Source of the DNA: Caenorhabditis elegans
Lineage: Eukaryota; Nematoda; Chromadorea; Rhabditida; Rhabditidae
Length of the DNA stretch: 64,000 nt
Assembly (NCBI RefSeq): GCF_000002985.6
Contig: NC_003281.10
Span: 13,144,001-13,208,000 of the forward strand
Reading direction: 5' to 3'
Shown: piece by piece, positions 59,101 through 64,000 of the stretch
Numbering within the stretch: the stretch's first letter is position 1
How the letters are laid out: every line of letters begins with the position of its first letter
The notes under the pieces: model-generated
Told to the model about the DNA's origin: nothing
Database searches by the model: none
What the model saw: the letters and a program-made list of their open reading frames with translations, nothing else
Program-made: the position numbers and the translations under genes

Positions 59101-60453
59101 GAATACGCATTCTCAAAATTTTGTGTTCTCGTACACTCAAAATAATAAAACTGCGTGGCTTATATGCAGAAAACCCAAAATAAAAGCCCGCCTTTTTTTT
59201 CTCGGAAAATCACGGATTAAAAGCCAAAATCGGTACCCCAACCAGTATCAGCCGCCGACATCTCACGGATTCCGCGCGCCGCTATGGTTAACTGACCGTG
59301 AGAGTGGTGAGCTGTCCCCGCCCTCTGCTAGTTAAACATAGCGGCTCGCGCAATCCGTGAGATGTCTGCGGCTGATGTTGGTTGGGGTACCGATTTTGGC
59401 TTTTCATCCGTGTTTTCCAAAACAAAGGCGGAGCCTCAATTTTGGGTTTTCTGCATACACGCCACGCAGTTTTATTATTTTGAGTGTGTTTACGGGAAAC
59501 ACAAAATTCTGAGAATGCGTATTGCGCAACTTATTTGACGCGCAAAATATAACTATATCTCGTAGCGAAAACTACAGTAATTTATTTAATGACTACAGTA
59601 GCGCTTGTGTCGATTTACGGCAAGAGCTACAGTAGTCATTTAAAGGATTACTGTAGTTTTCGCTACGAGATATAGTCATTTTTTGCGCGTCAAATATGTT
59701 GCACAGTACGCATTCTCAGAATTTGTTTTCTAGCGCGAAAATCAATATCTCCGATGCTCTCTCTCTCCCAGGTAGGTTTTAATGAACAATTTCAGATATT
59801 TGCGTGCGCGATTTCAGATTCTAAGAAACCCAGCTTCACACCACGTAACATTTTCCAATTTTCAGTACTGGATGCTGTCGAAAGACGGAGAAATTCGACG
59901 AGACGAATCGTGTGTTGATTATGCCGGTTCTGATGTTATGGTATTCCCATGTCATGGAATGAAGGGAAATCAAGAATGGCGGTACAATCATGATGTATGT
60001 TCTCGATGGACTACTTGAAATGGCAGAGTTTCAGCAAGAGTGTTGAGAACATCGGCCATGACCACGACGCAGCAGCGTGCGGAGCGGCTGAGACAATAAA
60101 TTTTATTCAATTTTTCGCGTGATTTCTTATCAATTTAGCTCATATCAGAATCAGATAAAATGATAAGAACTATAGGAAAAAAAATATGCGGCCGAGGTTC
60201 ACAGCCCTCTCGCTGAAACTCTTCCATTTCAAAATACGTCTCTCTGGACTCTAAAAGCTTAATAAAGATTCAATTATTTTTTCAGACTGGCCGACTCCAG
60301 CACGCTGTCTCACAAAAATGCCTAGGCATGACAAAGGATGGGGCGAAGCTTGAGATGGTCGCCTGCCAGTATGATGATCCTTATCAACACTGGAAATTCA
60401 AGGAATACAATGAAGCAAAGGCCATCGAGCATGGAGCCAAACCGCCGAGCTAA
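44136..60453 (+). CDS. gly-5: Polypeptide N-acetylgalactosaminyltransferase GLY-5
   Basis: Exons are 44136-44243, 44299-44562, 46128-46246, 47292-47626, 50529-50860, 51993-52178 and 53610-53738, then one of 56771-56881, 56916-57020 or 58487-58588, then 59866-59994 and 60286-60453. The longest form is 626 aa. Residues about 8-29 are the signal anchor of a type II Golgi protein; a Pro/Glu-rich stem follows. The GT-A catalytic domain shows CFHNEAWS, the metal-binding DSH (for DxH) and the GalNAc-T motif [13 protein letters not shown]. The C-terminal ricin-type trefoil has repeats CLD/CID (alternative exon), CVDYAGSD and CLGMTKDG. It transfers GalNAc from UDP-GalNAc to Ser/Thr, starting mucin-type O-glycans. 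The alternative exons change only the first lectin repeat, so binding of already glycosylated substrates may differ between isoforms. AATAAA follows at 60879. Introns are long and repeat-filled. Confidence 0.97.
44575..46060. repeat. GGTCATTTTTGGCC-type simple array in gly-5 intron 2
   Basis: Loose repeats of TCATTTTTGGTCAATTT and AAAATGACCGAAATTTGCC on both strands, interrupted by a family G element at 45003-45445. It resembles the arrays at 23620-26795. Confidence 0.7.
45003..45445. mobile_element. Foldback repeat, family G (copy 2)
   Basis: TACCGTATTTCTTCTATTA ends and repeated CTCCCTATTAG phrases, as at 14047-14480. It splits a simple-repeat array, so it inserted after that array formed. 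Confidence 0.85.
46670..47272 (+). repeat. Intronic duplication, copy 1 (gly-5 intron 3)
   Basis: Nearly identical to 51297-51848 over about 480 bp, including GCTCATTTTGATCAGAAAAA, the GTACTACACGTGGAC phrase and TTGAGAGAAAAACGG. Copy 1 has about 50-60 bp extra near 46865-46925. It ends 20 bp before exon 4. Confidence 0.85.
47627..49718. repeat. gly-5 intron 4 repeats: duplicated donor segment and 30-bp A/T units
   Basis: A segment beginning TGGAAGGTAAAA and running through GATAAATTTAATTTAGCC occurs at 47621, again near 47810 and 48326. Between and after, units of about 30 bp such as CAATTTTTCATCAAAATACC plus A-runs continue to 49680. There are no coding exons inside. Confidence 0.75.
49719..50508. 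mobile_element. Foldback repeat, family C (copy 2)
   Basis: Same element as 3819-4609, with a GAGGTTTTCAAAATTCAAC tip in place of GAGGTTTCCACAATTCAAC. Its right end lies 20 bp upstream of the exon 5 acceptor (AG at 50527-50528). Confidence 0.85.
51297..51848 (+). repeat. Intronic duplication, copy 2 (gly-5 intron 5)
   Basis: Partner of 46670-47272 in the same orientation, about 4.6 kb away. Confidence 0.85.
52391..52622. mobile_element. Foldback repeat, family E (copy 2)
   Basis: CTACAGTGCATTTTTTC and GAAAAAAAATGCACTGTAC ends. The arms carry TTTAAAGGGGGCGCATT and AGGGTCTTGCCGCGCATT. The open frames here are palindrome artefacts. Confidence 0.85.
53030..53500. repeat. 30-bp A/T-phased tandem array in gly-5 intron 6
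   Basis: Units of AATCAATTTTTCATCAAAAT plus ACCAAAAAAAA repeat about fourteen times, with A-runs and T-runs about 10 bp apart. Confidence 0.8.
53856..54287. mobile_element. Foldback repeat, family J
   Basis: GCACGGAAAAAGAGGCGG and CCACGCCTCTTTTTCTGTGC ends, with CGGCGCGTTTTT/GCGCCGCACATTTGC inside. It lies in gly-5 intron 7. Confidence 0.7.
54692..55994. mobile_element. Nested 1.3-kb palindrome
   Basis: The outer arms (AACATGATAATTTAACAT and complement) enclose two further inverted structures. One at about 54790-55015 is centred on GTTTGTCGAAAAGG/TTCGACAAAC. The other at about 55090-55855 has CAACCATGATCTTTCATTTG arms and a GTTTGCACATGGTTACATCA stem. It looks like one foldback inserted in another. 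Confidence 0.75.
56214..56434. repeat. Near-perfect 221-bp hairpin
   Basis: Arms of about 104 nt differ by about two substitutions and a 2-nt indel. They include GGGACCCAATGGGGCGGGG and TTTGTGTCGATTTACG. The loop is about 10-14 nt. It lies 337 bp before alternative exon 8a. Confidence 0.9.
56712..56742. repeat. (CTAT)n microsatellite
   Basis: TATCTATCTATCTATC run about 30 bp before alternative exon 8a. Confidence 0.75.
56771..56881 (+). other. gly-5: gly-5 alternative exon 8a
   Basis: 111 nt (37 codons), phase 0 at both ends, starting [14 protein letters not shown] and ending CHGQGGNQ. The acceptor TTTGAAG is weak compared with TTTTCAG. The donor is GTTAGT. Confidence 0.85.
56916..57020 (+). 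other. gly-5: gly-5 alternative exon 8b
   Basis: 105 nt (35 codons), phase 0, starting [12 protein letters not shown] and ending CHEQGGNQ. It has a strong GGTTTCAG acceptor. Only 34 nt separate it from exon 8a. Confidence 0.88.
57235..58160. repeat. Six CCAATCAGCG/CGCTGATTGG blocks between gly-5 exons 8b and 8c
   Basis: Blocks start near 57240, 57385, 57645, 57775, 57945 and 58078. Each is about 80 bp and self-complementary at the ends, with CTCCGCCCAC/GTGGGCGGAG and GTCTTCGAACTC inside. A separate 12-bp perfect stem, CAACCCCCGCAC/GTGCGGGGGTTG, lies at about 57526-57570. Confidence 0.85.
58487..58588 (+). other. gly-5: gly-5 alternative exon 8c
   Basis: 102 nt (34 codons), phase 0, starting [14 protein letters not shown] and ending CHNQGGNQ. 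The acceptor AACACAG is weak and purine-rich. It lies 1.47 kb after exon 8b. Confidence 0.87.
58707..58895. mobile_element. Foldback repeat, family I (copy 3)
   Basis: TGTCCCATTACGGTTTGATC and complementary right arm with TGACGTCAGCACGTTCTT between. It abuts a family A element. Confidence 0.75.
58896..59740. mobile_element. Two family A elements flanking a unique palindrome
   Basis: Family A copies at about 58900-59130 and 59498-59735 flank a palindrome (59132-59490) whose arms read CACTCAAAATAATAAAACTG, CCAACCAGTATCAGCCG and CATCTCACGGATTCCG. All lie in the intron before exon 9. Confidence 0.75.
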
Positions 60454-60878
60454 TTATTTTTTTTTATTTTCAAATTTTTTCAAAAAAAAGTTTAGTTGTT
60501 CTCATTTCTTCCCTCCATTTGCTCCTCTAGTATTCTTTTCTCGATATGGGTATTGATTTTTTTCGCAAAAAATATTGAAATTTTTATTAATTAATTTATT
60601 TTTCTATTGCCTCCCCTCCCCTCCTTCAGTTTTTTTTCAGATTTCTAAAAAGTCGACGGCTTTAATTTTTTTTTCTTCATCTTGTTTTATGATGTTTCCT
60701 CTGTGATACCCCCTGACAACAATTCCTGCATTTCTTTCGATTTTCACTTTTTCCATGTAATTCCACTTTTTTTTCTGGGTATATGCTCTTGAACTGTTTT
60801 ATCACTTTTTCTCCCCGCGCGCATCCACACATCCAATCCTTGTGATATTTATGAACAATTTCTGGTTTAATTTTTCAA

Positions 60879-60884
60879 AATAAA
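60879..60884 (+). terminator. gly-5 polyadenylation signal AATAAA
   Basis: AATAAA lies 426 bp after the gly-5 stop and about 50 bp before the next trans-splice-like acceptor. Confidence 0.75.
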
Positions 60885-60928
60885 AACTATTGTTATTAAA
60901 ATTTGGATTTATTTCTGCGTGACACGTT

Positions 60929-60934
60929 TTTCAG
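60929..60934 (+). promoter_or_regulatory. Splice-leader acceptor between gly-5 and the downstream gene
   Basis: GTTTTTCAG at 60934, about 50 bp after the AATAAA and 89 bp before the next ATG, is the layout expected for an SL2-type operon junction. Confidence 0.5.
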
Positions 60935-61023
60935 AAAAAAAAGCCAACCCCGCCTTTCGATAAGCCAACTCAAATTTATTTATTTCCCAACATTGTGAAT
61001 TGTGTGATTTCTATTAATTGAAA

Positions 61024-63346
61024 ATGAATCAAAAACCGACGCCTTTGATGTCACCGCCTCCGCCTGCTCAACAAAACGGGTAATTATTTCAGATTTGCCG
61101 GTTTTCAAATAAGTGCAGTAGGGCGCATTTGCAGCGCGCGTGCTCGGTCTCGACACGAACGAAAATATGTGCGCCTTTAAGTAGTACAATATTATTCCGA
61201 CGCAAATATTGACGATTTTTGCTGCGAAAGTACGGTACCCGGTCTCGAAACGACAATTTTTTGTAAAATTCGAAGAGGTGTGCGCCTTTAAAGGTATTAC
61301 TGTAGTTTCAAAATTGTGTTGAATTTGTGTTGCGCAATTTTTATCGATTTTTCATAGTTTTTCTCACGATTTATTAAAAATTAAAAGTTTACGTGGTTTT
61401 AATTTTTAATTTAAACTTTTTAGCAAATTATTATTTGAAATAAATGAAAATTTGATAAAAACTCGACAGCAACGAGAGTTTGACGCTACAGTACTCTTTC
61501 AAGAGACACATTTAGCAAAATATTGTCGTTTTTTGGTGCGAAAATTGCAAAAATTTTGCGCCTGGGTAATATATTTTCACACTAAAAAATATTTATGGGA
61601 AATTGACTGAATTGGAAATTTTCAAACAAATTTCTACACCATATGGTAGGCGTGTAGGCACGTAGGTAGCTGTGTCGGCAGATAGGCATGAAGAAAGCAA
61701 ATAGACAAGTGTGACGTAGGCTTGCTGGCACGTAGGTAGCCAAGAAGAAGCCAAGACAGGCAGGCATTTGAGCGGGCGTGTAGGTAGGCATGAGTCTTAT
61801 TTCATTTTCTGACCAAAATGCTTATTTTTTCCAGAAAAGATCACAAGGAAAAGCTCCATCGCATTGAGGACATCATGTATTCGGACGCCGACACGTTTCC
61901 CGAATTTTCGAATCGTGATGGATCACGTGAAACGGTGGACACTTGTTGGCAGCTAGTCTTGATTCGTGTACCCGAACATCCAAATGAGACTCACATCAAA
62001 ACAATCAATGACGCAATTACGAGTGAGATGAAAGCCACGTGGAAGATCCCGGCCACTTCGTTCGCTTACGTCTCCGCGCCACACATTCCGATTTTGCAGT
62101 TGGCTTACGGAGTTGCGAAGAAGCATTTTGGGGAGAAGACCGCGATTCGATCAAGCTTCATGTTTGCAGAGCCGAAGAACGATAAGGTACAGGGTGGCTT
62201 AAAAATGACCTAAATTGAGTTAAAATCGGCAAAAATCGGCAGCTGGAAACTAACTTTTTTTGGAATCACCGTCTAATTTTGGTGTCCATGTGGTGTCAGA
62301 GTGTCCCATCACGGTGTGATCTACATAAAATGCGGGAAACGAGAGTTGACGTCAAACTTTTCTGGAGAAAAAAATCGCATTTATTGTAGATCAAACCGTG
62401 ATGGGACAACCTGGCATCACGTTTCATAGCGTTTTTCGCGCTCCACTGACAATCGCCAAACAGAAAACACGTGGGAAGGTCGTGTACTCCACACGGACAA
62501 ATAAATGAAGGATTACAATGTAAACCGAGCCGCGACGCGGCACGCAACGCGCCGTAAGTCGACTCCAGCCGTGGCCGACTCCAACATGGCCAAACTCGAC
62601 ACGGGGTTCTGGCTTTCCTCATTGAATTTTCGCGCTCCATTTACAATCGCCTGCCGGACAACGCGTGGAAAAGTATCGTGTACTGCACACAGACAAATAC
62701 ATCAGTTTTACAACTAAAAACGAGCCGCGACGCGATACGCAACGCGCCGTAAATCTACACAAAATCTCTCCGACCCAAAATGGCCTAGTTCGGCAAACTC
62801 TGCCATTTCGATTTATGAGGGAAGCCAGAATTACGTGATTCGGGAAAGTTTCAAAAGTTTGACAAGAAGTGACCAAAGTTCTACAGAAAATTCCGTGTTT
62901 TTATTGAGAAGTTTTCCTAAAAACTGGGCAATTTTTAGAGAAGATATAGGTTATAAGCTTCCAATTTTTTTCAGTTTCTAATCGCTAAGGATTCGGACTT
63001 GAAGCATCTCAAATATGAGGTGATCCTTGGCGCGAGCCGCTTCTGTTGGACAAAAGTGGAGACTCACGCGGAAATGTCAAAACGAATTGAGTCGACACTT
63101 TTTGAGTAAGTTCAACATACAGTACCTCGAAAACCGATACTTTTCAGATTGATGCGTGTTCTTCCGAATCTTGTCCTTTTCCTCGGACCGCTCGCGTTTG
63201 ACGTTCTCTACGAGACACTCGAGATGCAGAAACGAAAAACGATTGCCAAACCGGGAGTAGTCATCGAGAATTTCAAACGGGAAAATAACAAATGGAAGCG
63301 TGTTCAGAAGCACGGAGCCACGTCGATCTCTGTTCCATTGTGTTGA
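61024..63346 (+). CDS. Unidentified 245-aa soluble protein
   Basis: Exons 61024-61079, 61835-62186, 62975-63105 and 63148-63346 sum to 738 nt with all phases matching. The N-terminus is Pro-rich (SPPPPAQQ). The rest is a mixed alpha/beta-like sequence with DTCWQLVLIR, WKIPATSFAYVSAPHIP and a hydrophobic LPNLVLFLGPLAFDVLY segment. It ends in a basic KRENNKWKRVQK region. There is no signal peptide, and the hydrophobic segment is interrupted by Pro and Gly, so I do not call it a membrane helix. I recognise no family. It starts about 130 bp after the likely gly-5 poly(A) site, so it may be cotranscribed with gly-5. Intron 1 holds a family D element; intron 2 holds I and B elements. Confidence 0.85.
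61130..61560. mobile_element. Foldback repeat, family D
   Basis: GTGCGCCTTTAAAGG with GGTCTCGAAACGACA at the left and an AGTACTCTTTCAAGAG-type right arm. It lies in intron 1 of the downstream gene. A TAGGCACGTAGGTAGC-type loose tandem repeat follows at about 61645-61792. Confidence 0.65.
62290..62815. mobile_element. Family I element followed by two family B arms
   Basis: Family I (62290-62425) has GTGTCAGAGTGTCCCATCACG ends. Two direct family B arms follow at about 62430-62600 and 62610-62795, each with CGCGCTCCA, ACACGGACAAATA-like and CGCGACGCG blocks. Confidence 0.75.
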
Positions 63347-63375
63347 TTTTTACTTGAGATGAAGAAAGTACTTGG

Positions 63376-63381
63376 AATAAA
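63376..63381 (+). terminator. Polyadenylation signal AATAAA
   Basis: AATAAA lies 30 bp after the stop of the 245-aa gene. Confidence 0.75.
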
Positions 63382-64000
63382 GATTTTGTGATCTTTTTTT
63401 TTTTGAATTTGAAGTTTATATTAGTTGTGTGGCTTGGATAAAACGTCCCCAAAAGTATTATTTAAGGTTACGATAATATTTTACTAACTACTAGTAAGTG
63501 TTGTAAAAATGCCGTTTTGGATGATAAAAAATGGCCCGTAATAAAGCAATATAACTTTAAAAATTAATGAATTAGTTCAAAGTTTGTATGCTCTGTAATT
63601 TTTTGAATAAAAATTTCAAAACAATTAAAATGTGGCTAATAACAAATTTTTGAATTTCCCCACAAATAAATACTTATTTAGTTTTTTTTTCCAAAAGTTC
63701 TGGAAAACCATAGGAAGCGCTTCTTCTTTCTTCCTTAAAGGTGTAGGACAGCCATCAGATTGCTTTAAAAAAATTGGGCAAAAATAAAAAGTTGTCTAAA
63801 TTTTTTGAAAACGGGTAGTTCATATATAGAAAATTTGCAAAAATGGGCAATTTATGACAAAAAGGCACAATTTTGAAACTCCTCTAAAATGGTTAATTTT
63901 TTAGTTAGGAAACTCAAAATTGATCTACGAACACTAAAAAATTGCTTTTTTTCAATTTTTAATGGTTTTGCACATTTTCAGAAAAATTATTTTTTTGTCC
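63382..64000. other. Right-end intergenic DNA
   Basis: A/T-rich, no repeat family or exon recognised. A phrase with AAAATGGGCAATTTATGAC and AAATTGGGCAAAAA suggests a diverged simple repeat. Confidence 0.4.

Noticed and set aside
1..64000. An undescribed multi-gene defence or biosynthetic system
   Set aside because: The genes present are unrelated housekeeping and membrane functions of a worm; no cluster logic beyond divergent promoters and one possible operon.

Overview
This is nuclear DNA of a Caenorhabditis nematode, almost certainly C. elegans. Introns end in TTTTCAG, base composition is A/T-rich, palindromic repeats of typical worm type are everywhere, and there is an internal tract of the nematode telomere hexamer TTAGGC. 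Two genes are recognised outright: abce-1 (ABCE1/RLI1 ribosome-recycling ATPase) and gly-5 (polypeptide GalNAc-transferase). A third is clearly a SNAPc subunit 1 (SNAP43) homologue. From memory, not from a search, this set fits clone Y39E4B on chromosome III.

Layout. 623-8752 (-): incomplete gene for an unidentified, probably all-helical protein. 8753-9832: divergent promoter. 9833-15909 (+): abce-1, five exons, 610 aa. 15910-18429: intergenic, mostly one TTTGCCG-type foldback element. 18475-20864 (+): small protein with a CxxC/HxxxxH segment, one membrane helix and an acidic tail. 21935-25511 (-): SNAPc subunit 1. 25512-25917: second divergent promoter. 25918-28927 (+): sugar-transporter-like MFS protein. 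28928-44135: about 15 kb without a supportable gene, holding repeats, a degenerate TTAGGC tract, poly-C/poly-G runs and four spaced E2F-like sites. 44136-60453 (+): gly-5, with three alternative exons for the first lectin repeat. 61024-63346 (+): unidentified 245-aa protein, spaced from gly-5 like a downstream operon gene.

The recognised genes do not form one pathway. They cover ribosome recycling, snRNA/piRNA-type transcription, membrane transport and Golgi O-glycosylation. Coding exons are small islands; most of the window is intron and repeat. The repeats fall into recurring foldback families, labelled A to J in the entries. Several introns consist almost wholly of one foldback or of A/T clusters with about 10-bp spacing.

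Exon boundaries were set by hand from GT/AG sites and reading phase. Summed coding lengths are divisible by three for every complete gene. Coordinates may be off by a base or two in places, and repeat ends are approximate. No database search was possible.
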